From Streptomyces celluloflavus (GTDB taxonomy: Bacteria; Actinomycetota; Actinomycetes; Streptomycetales; Streptomycetaceae): a stretch of DNA of 64,000 nt. Under the pieces are notes generated by a model. That model was not told the DNA's origin. It did no database searches and saw only the letters and a program-made list of their open reading frames with translations. Positions within the stretch are counted from its first letter, which is position 1. Each line of letters opens with the position of its first letter. The stretch is taken from NCBI GenBank assembly GCA_000720995.1, contig JOEL01000044.1, forward strand, positions 1 to 64,000, in the 5' to 3' direction. A program made the translations under genes and the position numbers. This document shows positions 40,678 through 49,152 of the stretch, in pieces.

Positions 40678-43600
40678 TTGCCATCCTCAACCTCACGCCG
40701 TCGTGGGCTGATAGCCCTCGGCACGGCCCTGGCGACCCTGGCGGTGCCCCTGTCGGGCGCGTACGCCGACGGGCCGGCCGCCGCCGGTCCCCCGGCCGCC
40801 GCCGCGCGGGCCGCCGCCACCACCGACACGCATACGGTCACCCTCATCACCGGCGACCGGGTCACCGTCAAAGCCCTCGCCGACGGCCACCGCGTCGCGA
40901 GCGTCGACCGGCCGAAGAAGGCCGTCGGCGGGGTGCGCACCCAGACCGTGGGCAAGGACCTCTACGTCTTCCCGGACGGGGCGCTGCCGTACCTCGCCGC
41001 GGGCGTCCTGGACCAGCGGCTGTTCGACGTCACCCGGCTCATCGCCGACGGCTACGACGACGCGCACACCGCGAGCCTGCCGGTGATCGTGCAGTACGGC
41101 GGCGCCGGCGCGGCCCGGCAGGCGGCCGGCCCGCTCACCGGGCTGACCACCCGCCGGTCCCTCCCCGCGATCAGCGGTGCGGCGGTGTCCGCGGGCCGCG
41201 CCCGGGCGGCCCGCCTCTGGCAGGACCTCACCCCGGCCGGCTCGCTCACCCGCGCCAAGGCCCGTTCCGCCGCTGTGAACGCACCCGAGGGGCAGGCCCG
41301 GCCCCGGGCGGCGGCCGGCCCCGCGGTCTTCGGCGGGAACATCGGCCGCATCTGGCTGGACGGCAAGGTCAAGGCCACCCTCGCGGAGAGCACCGCGCAG
41401 ATCGGCGCGCCGGACGTCTGGCGAGCGGGCACCGACGGCACGGGCGTGAACGTCGCCGTCCTGGACTCCGGCGCCGACACCGGGCACCCGGATTTCGCGG
41501 GGCGGATCGCCTCCTCCCAGAGCTTCGTGCCCGGCGAGGACGTCACCGACCGCCACGGGCACGGCACCCACACCGCGTCCACCGTCGCCGGTACCGGTGC
41601 CGCCTCCGGCGGGAAGGAGAAGGGTGTCGCCCCCGGCGCGCGCCTCCTGGTGGGCAAGGTCCTCGGCGACGACGGTTTCGGCGACGAGTCCTGGATCATC
41701 GCGGGCATGGAGTGGGCGGCCCGGACCGAACACGCCAAGGTCATCAGCATGAGTCTGGGCACCTCGGAGGCGAGCGACGGCACCGACCCGATGAGCCAGG
41801 CCGTCGACGACTTGTCCGCGGCCACCGGCGCGCTCTTCGTCGTCGCCGCCGGCAACTCCGGCGCCGGGGGTATCGGAGCACCGGGCGCGGCGACCGCCGC
41901 GCTGACCGTCGGCGCCGTGGACGCGGACGACGCCCTGGCGTCCTTCTCCAGCTGGGGGCCGCGCCAGTCCGACGGCGCGCTCAAGCCGGAGGTGACCGCA
42001 CCCGGTGTGGACATCCTCGCCGCCCGTTCGCAGTACGCCGCCGGCTCCGGCTCCTACGTCCGCATGAGCGGCACCTCCATGGCGACCCCGCACGTGGCCG
42101 GCGCCGCCGCGCTCGTCGCCCAGCGGCACCCGGACTGGACCGGCGGGCAGATCAAGGACGCCCTGGTCAGCACCGCGCACGCGACACCGGACATCCCGGT
42201 GACCCAGGGCGGCACCGGCCGCCTCGACGCCCGGACCGCGGCGCTCGGCACCGTCCACGCCGAGGCCACCGCCTGGTCCGGGTTCTACACCTGGCCGCAC
42301 ACCGGCGACCGGCCGTCCGCACGGACCGTCACCTACACCAACACCGGTGACCAGGACGTCGGACTCGATCTGGCCACCGCGGCGAAGGACGCGAACGGCG
42401 CCGCCGTGCCCGCGGGCGTCTTCACCCTGTCCGCGCCGGCCGTGACCGTCCCGGCCCACGGCACCGCCGCGGTGACCCTCACCGGCGATCCGAACGCGGC
42501 CCCGTACGGGGCCACCGCGGGGCTGCTGTCGGCGACCGACGCCCACGGCACGGCTGTCGCGCACACGCTGATCGGCCTCGACCGCGAGGACGAGCGCTAC
42601 GACCTCACCATCCGGGCCACCGACCGCGCGGGCAGACCGCTGTCCGGCGTCGCCGCGCTCTACCGGACCGGTGACGCGATTCCCACGCAGGTGCAGATCC
42701 CCGACGACGGGGTGCTCACCCTGCGCCGGCCCAAGGGCGAGTACTCGCTGCTCATGTACGCCGACCTGCCCGGTGCCGCGGGGCCGGACGATATGGGCCT
42801 GGCCGTACTGTCCGCACCGCAGATGACCCTCGACCGGGACCGTACGGCGCGGCTCGACGCCCGCCAGGCCCACCGCGTCTCGGCCGTCGCGCCGCAGGCC
42901 ACCGAGGACCGGATGACCCGGATCGACTGGAACCGCGTCGCGGGCGGTGTCCGGTTCAACGCCAACTACCTGGTCCCGCTCACCTACACCAGCGTGTGGG
43001 CGCAGCAAACGGACCGGGTGACCAGCGGCAGCCTCAACTTCGCCGCCCGCTGGCGCAAGGCCGCCCCGCTGCTGACCGTCGAGGCCACCGGACCGTACCC
43101 CGGCGAGCGGGGCTTTCCGGACCTGGTCGTCCAGGCCGGTTCGACGCTGCGGCCGGCCGGCAGCAGCCGGCTCGGCGTGGTCTACGCCGGTCTCGGCAGG
43201 ACGGCCGACTACGCGGGCCTGGACGCCAAGGGCAAGGCCGTGGTCGTGCGGTACGACCGGCAGGCCGATCCGCGCGACCAGCCGAAGGCCGACGCGGCGC
43301 AGGCCGCGGCCGCCGTCGCCGCGGGCGCCGGACTCCTGCTGGTCGTCAACGACACCACCGGCCGGCTCAGTGACTGGTACGGCGCGGCGGACGGGGAGAC
43401 CAAGAGCCCGATCGAGGTCGCGAGCCTCCAGCCGCACGAGGGCGCCGCGCTGATCGCGGCGGCCGCCCGCCCCGGTCTCCGGCTGGCGGTCACCTCCCGG
43501 CCGGCGTCACCGTACGTCTACGACCTGGTGGAACGGCACGACGGAGCCGTCCCCGCGACCGGTCTGACCTACCGCCCCGCCAGGAGCGCGCTGGCCCGGC

Positions 43601-44511
43601 TGGACTCCCGCTTCGCCGGGCAGGCCGGCACCACCGGCGACAACGCCCGGTACGACATGCAGGACTTCGACATCTACGGCTTCGGATACGGCACGGAACA
43701 GGCGCTGGCGGCCACCCGCACCGACTGGGTGACGCCGGGCGACGGGGCGTTCACGTGGTACGAGGAGTCCGGTACCGCGACGCTGGAGGAACGGTCGCTC
43801 CGCACCGATCCGAAGAAGGGGTCCAGGACCGGCAGCGACTGGTTCCTGCCCGTCGTCCACCCGCGCCTGAACCCGAGCCAGTCCCTGCCGGGCCGGCAGG
43901 GCGACTTCCTCGTCCTCAACGTCCCCGGCTGGGGCGACGGAGGTGCGGGCCACAACGGCTTCGACCGGAACCTGTGGGAGGCGAACGACCCGCTGCACGA
44001 GACGGTGACGCTCTACCAGGGCGACACCGAACTCGGCTCGACCGCCTACCAGCAGCTCACCGCGACCGCACCGAGCGGTGCCCCGCTGCCGTACCGGCTG
44101 GTGGCCGAAACCAGCCAGCACGGTGTCTTCCCGACCTCGACGCAGACCCGGACGGAATGGACCTTCACCTCAGGGAACGGGTGGGCGCTGATACCGCTGA
44201 TACAGCTCGACCACGGTGTCGCCACCGACCTGTCCGGTAACGCGGCACGCCACACCGCCCTCACCCTGACCGCATCGCAGCTGCCCGGCGTCACCGGGGC
44301 CGGACGGATCGACGCCGCGACCCTCCAGCTCTCCTACGACGACGGCGCGCACTGGACGCCGGCCACCCTGCGCGCGACGGCCGACGGCAGCTGGGCCACG
44401 ACGGTGACGGCGCCGCGTACGGCCCGGTATGTCTCGCTCCGCGCCACCGCGCGGGACACCGCGGGCAACACCGTCAGCCAGACGGTGGTACGTGCCTACG
44501 GCCTGAATTAG
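40678..44511 (+). CDS. Large secreted S8 subtilisin-like protease
   Basis: About 1,277 residues from TTG 40678, which has GGAG eight bases upstream and gives a normal signal peptide (SRRRGLIALGTALATLAVPLSG); GTG 40669 is an alternative. Catalytic triad: Asp263 (VAVLDSGADTGHPDF), His295 (HGHGTHTAS), Ser467 (SGTSMATPHVAG), with oxyanion Asn in VVAAGNSG. Residues about 45-230 form the propeptide. After the protease domain come about 750 residues of beta-rich C-terminal modules, one resembling a protease-associated (PA) domain (GKAVVVRYDRQ to AALIAAA), placed outside the catalytic domain. An extracellular protease in nutrient scavenging or development. A strong terminator follows. Confidence 0.93.
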   Translation: MPSSTSRRRGLIALGTALATLAVPLSGAYADGPAAAGPPAAAARAAATTDTHTVTLITGDRVTVKALADGHRVASVDRPKKAVGGVRTQTVGKDLYVFPDGALPYLAAGVLDQRLFDVTRLIADGYDDAHTASLPVIVQYGGAGAARQAAGPLTGLTTRRSLPAISGAAVSAGRARAARLWQDLTPAGSLTRAKARSAAVNAPEGQARPRAAAGPAVFGGNIGRIWLDGKVKATLAESTAQIGAPDVWRAGTDGTGVNVAVLDSGADTGHPDFAGRIASSQSFVPGEDVTDRHGHGTHTASTVAGTGAASGGKEKGVAPGARLLVGKVLGDDGFGDESWIIAGMEWAARTEHAKVISMSLGTSEASDGTDPMSQAVDDLSAATGALFVVAAGNSGAGGIGAPGAATAALTVGAVDADDALASFSSWGPRQSDGALKPEVTAPGVDILAARSQYAAGSGSYVRMSGTSMATPHVAGAAALVAQRHPDWTGGQIKDALVSTAHATPDIPVTQGGTGRLDARTAALGTVHAEATAWSGFYTWPHTGDRPSARTVTYTNTGDQDVGLDLATAAKDANGAAVPAGVFTLSAPAVTVPAHGTAAVTLTGDPNAAPYGATAGLLSATDAHGTAVAHTLIGLDREDERYDLTIRATDRAGRPLSGVAALYRTGDAIPTQVQIPDDGVLTLRRPKGEYSLLMYADLPGAAGPDDMGLAVLSAPQMTLDRDRTARLDARQAHRVSAVAPQATEDRMTRIDWNRVAGGVRFNANYLVPLTYTSVWAQQTDRVTSGSLNFAARWRKAAPLLTVEATGPYPGERGFPDLVVQAGSTLRPAGSSRLGVVYAGLGRTADYAGLDAKGKAVVVRYDRQADPRDQPKADAAQAAAAVAAGAGLLLVVNDTTGRLSDWYGAADGETKSPIEVASLQPHEGAALIAAAARPGLRLAVTSRPASPYVYDLVERHDGAVPATGLTYRPARSALARLDSRFAGQAGTTGDNARYDMQDFDIYGFGYGTEQALAATRTDWVTPGDGAFTWYEESGTATLEERSLRTDPKKGSRTGSDWFLPVVHPRLNPSQSLPGRQGDFLVLNVPGWGDGGAGHNGFDRNLWEANDPLHETVTLYQGDTELGSTAYQQLTATAPSGAPLPYRLVAETSQHGVFPTSTQTRTEWTFTSGNGWALIPLIQLDHGVATDLSGNAARHTALTLTASQLPGVTGAGRIDAATLQLSYDDGAHWTPATLRATADGSWATTVTAPRTARYVSLRATARDTAGNTVSQTVVRAYGLN

Positions 44512-44519
44512 CACCGGCC

Positions 44520-44556
44520 GCCGGGGAGGGGCCGTCGGTCACGGCCCCTCCCCGGC
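44520..44556 (+). terminator. Hairpin terminator of the subtilase
   Basis: GCCGGGGAGGGGCCGT (44520-44535) pairs perfectly with ACGGCCCCTCCCCGGC (44541-44556), loop CGGTC, right after the stop at 44511. Confidence 0.8.
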
Positions 44557-44648
44557 TTGGGCCGGTCCGTGCTTCCTTCCCGGGCCCCGGCAGGAGGAGA
44601 TACGTTTCCCGCCGCCGGTGGACGGGTGCGATCACGCCGTCCGCGGCC

Positions 44649-45101
44649 TCAGCGGTCCGCCGCCTGCCGAGCGGAATGGCAGCTTTCGCACAGTCCCCAC
44701 CAGATGATCTCGGCTTCGTCGATGGTGAACCCCTTGTGCTCGAAGGGCTCCAGGCAGGGGGCCTGACCGGTGCTGCAATCGATGTCCTCGATCTGCCCGC
44801 AACCGCGGCACACCAGATGATGGTGGTTGTCCCCGACGCGCAGTTCGTAGCGGGCCGGGGACCCGGCTGGTTCGATGCAGCGGATCAGTTCGGCCTGGGT
44901 GAGATCGTCGAGCACGTTGTACAGCCCCTGCCGGGAGAGCCCCCCGGAGGAGGTCTTCCCGCCCGAGGCGATGCCGATCCGGCTCTCCAGCTCCGCCGCG
45001 GTGGAGTGCGGATGACCTTGCAGGGCGGCCAGCACGGAGCGGCGCTGTACGGTGCTCCGCAAACCCTTGGCCCTGAGCATGCCGGCTGCCACTTGGTCCA
45101 T
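44649..45101 (-). CDS. Fur-family repressor, CatR/FurA-like
   Basis: 150 residues. Fur fold: N-terminal winged helix (RAKGLRSTVQRRSVLAALQGHPHSTAAEL, here RSTVQRRSVLAAL) and C-terminal metal-binding domain with DNHHHLVCRGCG (His cluster, CxxC) and LCESCHSA (second CxxC). Sequence context GLSRQGLYNVLDDLTQAELIRCIEPAGSPARYE is the form seen in streptomycete CatR, a peroxide-sensing repressor of catalase. The catalase gene is 5 kb away on the other side of the N-oxygenase cassette. Probably senses peroxide through its redox-active metal site. Confidence 0.87.
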   Translation of the reverse strand: MDQVAAGMLRAKGLRSTVQRRSVLAALQGHPHSTAAELESRIGIASGGKTSSGGLSRQGLYNVLDDLTQAELIRCIEPAGSPARYELRVGDNHHHLVCRGCGQIEDIDCSTGQAPCLEPFEHKGFTIDEAEIIWWGLCESCHSARQAADR

Positions 45102-45349
45102 CTCGCAGTCGTACCTTCCGGTCACTGGCGGGCATCGCGCACGGGGCAGGCTCACCCGTGGCATCCGGCTGGAAACCGGCGCCACCCGCCTGCCCTCACA
45201 TGCGGCGGTGTCGCCCCGTCCGCACGCCATATTGGCTGAGAACAAGTCTAGCCGGAGCATCTCGCGGCCCCCGGTGGCAAACCCCGGGTGATCCTGCGGT
45301 GAACCGGCCCGCACCCTGCGCCCGAACCGGCGCTCCGGGGGACCTGGCC

Positions 45350-45415
45350 GACGGTATCGGTGCCGGTGGCGGACGGTATCGGAGCTCGTGACGGACGGTA
45401 TCGGCGATTGCTGCG
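45350..45415 (+). repeat. 22-bp phased direct repeats, three copies
   Basis: GACGGTATCGG begins at 45350, 45372 and 45394, exactly 22 bases apart, and each copy ends in CG. The unit is two helical turns, so the three sites lie on the same DNA face. They are 70 bases upstream of the promoter at 45485, where an activator array would be expected. Confidence 0.75.
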
Positions 45416-45484
45416 GAGCGCCCGCATCGCGTCGGCCGGGCCTGCTTCGCGGACCCGCGAACGGGGGCGAACCTGTCACTAGAG

Positions 45485-45514
45485 TTGACTCCGTCCAATC
45501 TGGCGAGCTAACTT
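45485..45514 (+). promoter_or_regulatory. Promoter upstream of the DUF2180 gene
   Basis: TTGACT (45485-45490) and TAACTT (45509-45514), 18-base spacer, fit a vegetative or activated sigma-70-type promoter. It points toward the DUF2180 gene and the N-oxygenase cassette, with the 22-bp repeats upstream. Confidence 0.55.
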
Positions 45515-45667
45515 CTCAGTCGGTGGCGGAGCGTTGATCAGCCTCTCGTCGACCAGTACGCGTACGCCGTTGTTGAACCCCACCTCACGCCGAGACGCCA
45601 CCTCCCCGGATCAGGAACCGCGCACTTGGGCCGGGAGTGCACAGGCGCGTACCCGATGGAGCTTCTC

Positions 45668-45877
45668 TTGAAGTGTTACGACTGCTGCCTTGCCGACAGG
45701 AACGGCAAGGTCCCCGTTGGCATTTGCTGCCGCTGCGGCCTCGCCGTCTGCGCCGAGCACGCACATGTCGCGCAGAGCACCATCCACAGGATGGCCGGTA
45801 TGGGCAAGTCGACCAGTGACCTGCCCGCCCGCCGCGTGCTCTGCCAGACCTGTCACGGGGCCGAGCGCTCCTTCTGA
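45668..45877 (+). CDS. DUF2180-like small cysteine-rich protein
   Basis: 69 residues from TTG 45668, chosen because GGAG precedes it by six bases and because DUF2180 proteins begin with M-x-CYDC; a longer frame from ATG 45656 is possible. Three paired-Cys sites (CYDCC, CCRCG, CQTC) and a His-rich segment (CAEHAHVAQ) suggest a zinc-ribbon-like fold. Function unknown; relatives are common near stress and metabolite genes in streptomycetes. First gene after the promoter at 45485. Confidence 0.75.
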   Translation: MKCYDCCLADRNGKVPVGICCRCGLAVCAEHAHVAQSTIHRMAGMGKSTSDLPARRVLCQTCHGAERSF

Positions 45878-45899
45878 GCTCCCGCGGCCCCGGAATTCC

Positions 45900-45928
45900 C
45901 CGCCGGCTTTCGGCGTGAAGCCCGGCGG
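45900..45928 (+). terminator. Hairpin after the DUF2180 gene
   Basis: CCGCCGGCTT (45900-45909) pairs with AAGC(C)CGGCGG (45918-45928), with one bulged C. It begins 23 bases after the stop, so the cassette downstream probably has its own promoter. Confidence 0.5.
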
Positions 45929-46257
45929 AAGAACGGGACGCCCCGGCGATGACCGACGCCGGAGCGGACCAGCGGCCGCCTCACCTTCCTCCCCCCTGTA
46001 CGAGACCGATTCCGCCTTCATGTGAAGCGGTGAACCGTCGTGCGGAACACTCCGCCGCGGATGCTGCACAGCGGAGGCCGTCGGTCTCGGGTCCGCCGGC
46101 CGGAGAAATCACCCATGCACCCGCGGGCCGGCGGATTTGCGGCGGACAGCCTGCGCTTCCCTTCCCCGTCGAAGCTCCGCGCTCCCCTGTCCAGCCAGTC
46201 GTCTCCAGCGCAGTTCCCCGAATTCACCCGCGCATTTCCCCGAATTCAGGAGATGGG
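45929..46257. other. Leader region of the N-oxygenase cassette
   Basis: About 330 bases with no gene. The clearest feature is TTCCCCGAATTCA at 46214-46226 repeated exactly at 46236-46248, 22 bases apart, just before the AGGAG of the N-oxygenase. No promoter pair was found with confidence. Confidence 0.5.
46214..46248 (+). repeat. 13-bp direct repeat with 22-bp period
   Basis: TTCCCCGAATTCA at 46214-46226 and 46236-46248. Same 22-base spacing as the repeats at 45350. Ends eight bases before the N-oxygenase start codon region. Confidence 0.75.
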
Positions 46258-47175
46258 ATGATCAGCGAGCTGATCAGCAAGGATGAACGATTCCAGGAGA
46301 TCCTCGAACGCCTGAACCGCAAATCGGTCGAGGACTACTACAACCCGTACCGGATGTTCGAGTGGCCGGACTCCCTGCCGGAGAACCGGTGGTGGATGAG
46401 CCCCGAACTCACGACCACGTACGGGACCGAGGTTGCCGCCGAACTCGACCAGGAGCAGTTATACCGGCTGTCCCGGTACGAGAGCATCAACTTCTACAGC
46501 CTCAACGTGGACGGTATCCGGGACCTCATCATCGAGGTGACCCGGCGCATCCACACCCGCGGCTTCGAGATTCCGTCGGAGTTCTTCCACCATTTCATCG
46601 GTGAGGAGAACGAACACATGTGGTTCTTCGCCGAGTTCTGCCAGCGCTACGGAGAGAAGATCTACCGCCAGGTGGAGTCGTCCGGGCAGGACGAGACGTG
46701 GCCGGAGGCCGCCAGCTTCCTGGTGTTCGTCCGCATCCTCCTCTTCGAGGAACTGGTCGACCACTTCAACAGCACGATGGCCCTCGACGAGCGGCTGCAC
46801 GACACCATCCGCGCGGTCAACCGCATCCACCACCAGGACGAGTCCCGGCACATCGCCTTCGGCCGTGAACTGGTCTCCCTGCTCTTCGAGGACCTGAAGA
46901 CCAAGGCGTCGCCGGAGCGGCTCGACGAGATCCGGGAGTACATCAAGCGCTACGTGAACTACAGCTTCGAGTCGCTGTTCAACCCCCAGGTCTACCGGGA
47001 TGCCGGAATCCCCGAACCGTTCGCCGTGCGGCGTCGCCTGCTGGCCTCCCCGCGCAGCGCGGAGTTCCAGCAGCAGGTGCTCCGCAAGCCGCTGAACTTC
47101 CTCGTCAAGACCGGGATTCTGCACGACCGGAACCTCGCCCCCACCGGCCTGCCGACCGCACGGGGGAATTCGTGA
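46258..47175 (+). CDS. AurF/CmlI-type diiron N-oxygenase
   Basis: 305 residues from ATG 46258 with AGGAG upstream. The diiron ligand set of the AurF family is complete: E75 (candidate), E117-x-x-H120 (GEENEHMWF), E164 (LLFEELVDHF), H191 and E195-x-x-H198 (HHQDESRHIAF). The 27-residue spacing from E164 to H191 and the 4-residue step to E195 equal those in AurF (E196, H223, E227). AurF and CmlI oxidise arylamines to nitro groups using a peroxo-diiron site; relatives accept carrier-protein-bound substrates. A TTA codon is present (codon 68, 46459-46461). First gene of the cassette; its stop overlaps the next start (GTGA). Confidence 0.88.
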   Translation: MISELISKDERFQEILERLNRKSVEDYYNPYRMFEWPDSLPENRWWMSPELTTTYGTEVAAELDQEQLYRLSRYESINFYSLNVDGIRDLIIEVTRRIHTRGFEIPSEFFHHFIGEENEHMWFFAEFCQRYGEKIYRQVESSGQDETWPEAASFLVFVRILLFEELVDHFNSTMALDERLHDTIRAVNRIHHQDESRHIAFGRELVSLLFEDLKTKASPERLDEIREYIKRYVNYSFESLFNPQVYRDAGIPEPFAVRRRLLASPRSAEFQQQVLRKPLNFLVKTGILHDRNLAPTGLPTARGNS

Positions 47176-48005
47176 CCGCGCCGATATCGATCGCTCCGGG
47201 CGGTGCGCTCAGCATCCTCAGCCCCGACGAGACGGACCTGTTGCGCACGCTGGACCGCATCGTCACCGGCTGGGCCGAAGAGGACGGCACACGGGAGATC
47301 ATCCCCCCGCCGGTCTACCCGCTGCACGACCTGGAGAAGTTCGACGTCTACCGGAACTTCCCCCATCTGCAGTTCGTCGGTGGCGCGCTGGATGTGGCCG
47401 GTACCCCGCCGGCACCGGTGGCGGGCGTCTTCGCCCGCGACGACGTCGAGCTGCCGTTCCTGGGGATGCCGCACTCCACCTGCTACGGCGCCTATCTCTA
47501 CTACGAGAACCAGCCCGTGGCCCCTGACACCACCCTCACTCTCGTCAACCGGTGCTTCCGCAACGAGGACAAGTACGAGGGGCTGCGGCGGCTGCTCAGC
47601 TTCCAGATGAGAGAGGTGGTGGCGATCGGGTCGTTCGAGCACACCCAGGAGGTCCTCGATCGCTTCACCGGCCGGATCGAGCGGTTCGCCGAGGCCCTGG
47701 GCCTCGGGCTGACGAAGGTGGCGGCCACCGACCCGTTCTTCGAACGCGACGGCGCCCGCGCCCTCCTCCAGCGCCTCAGCCCGGTCAAATACGAGTTCCA
47801 GGCCGACGGTCTGGCCATCGCCTCGGTCAACACCCACCGCAACTTCTTCGGCGAACGGTGCCGCATCACCATCGAGGGCACCGGCGAGCACGCCTACACG
47901 AGCTGTGTCGCCTTCGGCCTCGAACGGTGGCTGGCGGCCCTGAGCGACCGGTTCGAGGGCGATCTGCCCCGTGCCCGCGCCGCCGTCACCGCGGCGGCCT
48001 CGTGA
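47172..48005 (+). CDS. Amino acid:[carrier protein] ligase, class II aaRS-like
   Basis: 277 residues from GTG 47172, overlapping the N-oxygenase stop. A truncated class II aminoacyl-tRNA synthetase fold without a tRNA-binding domain: motif 2 with Arg130 (NRCFRNEDKYEG) and motif 3 (CVAFGLERW). Zinc ligands of the SerRS-derived amino acid:carrier protein ligases are matched by Cys104 (HSTCYGAYL), Glu148 (FQMREVVAIG) and Cys245 (AYTSCVAFG). Such enzymes activate an amino acid as AMP ester and load it on a phosphopantetheinyl carrier, not on tRNA. The carrier protein is encoded two genes later. Amino acid specificity (Ser, Gly, Ala or other) is not evident. Confidence 0.85.
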   Translation: MTAPISIAPGGALSILSPDETDLLRTLDRIVTGWAEEDGTREIIPPPVYPLHDLEKFDVYRNFPHLQFVGGALDVAGTPPAPVAGVFARDDVELPFLGMPHSTCYGAYLYYENQPVAPDTTLTLVNRCFRNEDKYEGLRRLLSFQMREVVAIGSFEHTQEVLDRFTGRIERFAEALGLGLTKVAATDPFFERDGARALLQRLSPVKYEFQADGLAIASVNTHRNFFGERCRITIEGTGEHAYTSCVAFGLERWLAALSDRFEGDLPRARAAVTAAAS

Positions 48006-48442
48006 CCGCGGCCGCGGTGCGGGTCGGCGTGGACATCGTCCCCGTCGCCCGCGTGCGGACCATGGTCGACGCCGACGGCGCCGGCCCGCTGCACCTGATG
48101 CTCACCGCGGCGGAAGCGGAGCTCAGCCGTCTCCCCGCGGGCTGGGACCTCCACGGCGTGGCCGGTCGGCTCGCCGCGAAGGAGGCGGTGTTCAAGCTGT
48201 TCCACATCGCCGACCAGCCGCTCCCGTGGACCTCCATCGAGATCCTCAAGGGCCCCGGGCAGTGGCCGTACGTCCGGCTCGCCGGGGCGGCCGGCCGGTG
48301 GGCCGCCGAGGCCGGCCTGGCGGAGATCGACATCAGCATCTCCCACGAAGACCAGTTCGCTGTCGCCGTCGCCGCGGGTGCGGCGGTACCCCCCACGCAC
48401 AAGGAGGAATGCCATGCCGAACACGACATCGTCCAACCTTGA
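48002..48442 (+). CDS. AcpS-type 4'-phosphopantetheinyl transferase
   Basis: 146 residues from GTG 48002, overlapping the ligase stop as GTGA. AcpS signatures: VGVDIVPVARV near the N-terminus (metal-binding Asp) and RLAAKEAVFKLF (catalytic Glu/Lys), then ISISHEDQFAVAVA. It attaches the 4'-phosphopantetheine arm from CoA to the carrier protein encoded next, whose start lies 29 bases inside this gene. A dedicated PPTase next to its carrier is a sign of a self-contained pathway. Confidence 0.87.
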   Translation: MTAAAVRVGVDIVPVARVRTMVDADGAGPLHLMLTAAEAELSRLPAGWDLHGVAGRLAAKEAVFKLFHIADQPLPWTSIEILKGPGQWPYVRLAGAAGRWAAEAGLAEIDISISHEDQFAVAVAAGAAVPPTHKEECHAEHDIVQP

Positions 48443-48653
48443 CCAGGTGCGGAACTGGCTGCTGGCCAGGACCACCGAGCGCGACTCCATCGACCCGGAC
48501 GAGGACCTCATCACCGCCCGCCTGGTCGACTCGCTGTCCTTCGTCGAGTTCGTCCTCACGATCGAGGAGGCCAGTGGCGTCGAGATCGACCGCGAAGCCA
48601 TCGACCTCGACGACTTCCGCACCCTGAAAGCCATCGAGCGGAAGTTCTTCTGA
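48414..48653 (+). CDS. Stand-alone acyl/peptidyl carrier protein
   Basis: 79 residues from ATG 48414 (AAGGAGGA upstream, inside the PPTase gene). Carrier-protein four-helix fold with the phosphopantetheine site Ser40 in RLVDSLSFVEFVLTIEE. Acidic throughout, as expected. Probably receives the amino acid from the ligase and presents it to the N-oxygenase and hotdog enzyme. The stop overlaps the MaoC start (TGATG). Confidence 0.9.
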   Translation: MPNTTSSNLDQVRNWLLARTTERDSIDPDEDLITARLVDSLSFVEFVLTIEEASGVEIDREAIDLDDFRTLKAIERKFF

Positions 48654-49123
48654 TGGGCCGTCTGCTCTACGCGCAGGACTACGAGACCGGTACGCTCCAC
48701 GACCTCGGGTCGCACAAGGTCACGGCGGACGAAATCACCGCCTTCGGCCGGACCTACGACCCGCAGCCGTACCACGTCGACGAGGCGGCGGGGCGTGCCT
48801 CGGCCTTCGGCGGCCTCATCGCCAGCGGGTGGAACACCGCGGCGATCTGGATGCGCCTGTACGTGACGACGCTGCTGCCCGACGCCGCGGCCGAGGGCAC
48901 GGTCGAGGGCTCCCCCGGCGTGGACGAGGTGCGCTTCCTGGAACCGGTCCGCCCCGGCGACGTGCTCAGCGGCACCTGCGAGATCATCGCGTCCCTGCCG
49001 TCCCTGTCGGCGCCCGACTTCCGCATCATCCGCAACCGCGGCCGGCTGGTGAACGCGGCCGGTACCGAAGTCCTCACGCTGATCCTGAACGCCCGGTTCC
49101 GGTCCCGTCCCAAGCATTCCTGA
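48653..49123 (+). CDS. MaoC-family hotdog dehydratase/hydratase
   Basis: 156 residues. Hotdog fold with MaoC hydratase motif Asp36 and His41 in RTYDPQPYHVDE, then SAFGGLIASGWNTAA. Family members hydrate enoyl thioesters or dehydrate beta-hydroxyacyl thioesters. Here it probably acts on the carrier-bound amino acid derivative, for example removing water after N-oxygenation or beta-hydroxylation. That chemistry is speculative. Confidence 0.87.
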   Translation: MGRLLYAQDYETGTLHDLGSHKVTADEITAFGRTYDPQPYHVDEAAGRASAFGGLIASGWNTAAIWMRLYVTTLLPDAAAEGTVEGSPGVDEVRFLEPVRPGDVLSGTCEIIASLPSLSAPDFRIIRNRGRLVNAAGTEVLTLILNARFRSRPKHS

Positions 49124-49152
49124 CCAGCCCCTTTCCCCGAATGGAGCTTCAC

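Noticed and set aside
45350-45415. Possible plasmid iterons or replication origin
   Set aside because: No replication protein gene or AT-rich opening region nearby. An activator array next to a promoter fits better.
45656-45667. ATG start for the DUF2180 gene
   Set aside because: The ATG has no upstream ribosome site, while GGAG within the next bases is correctly spaced for TTG 45668, which also gives the family's usual N-terminus.
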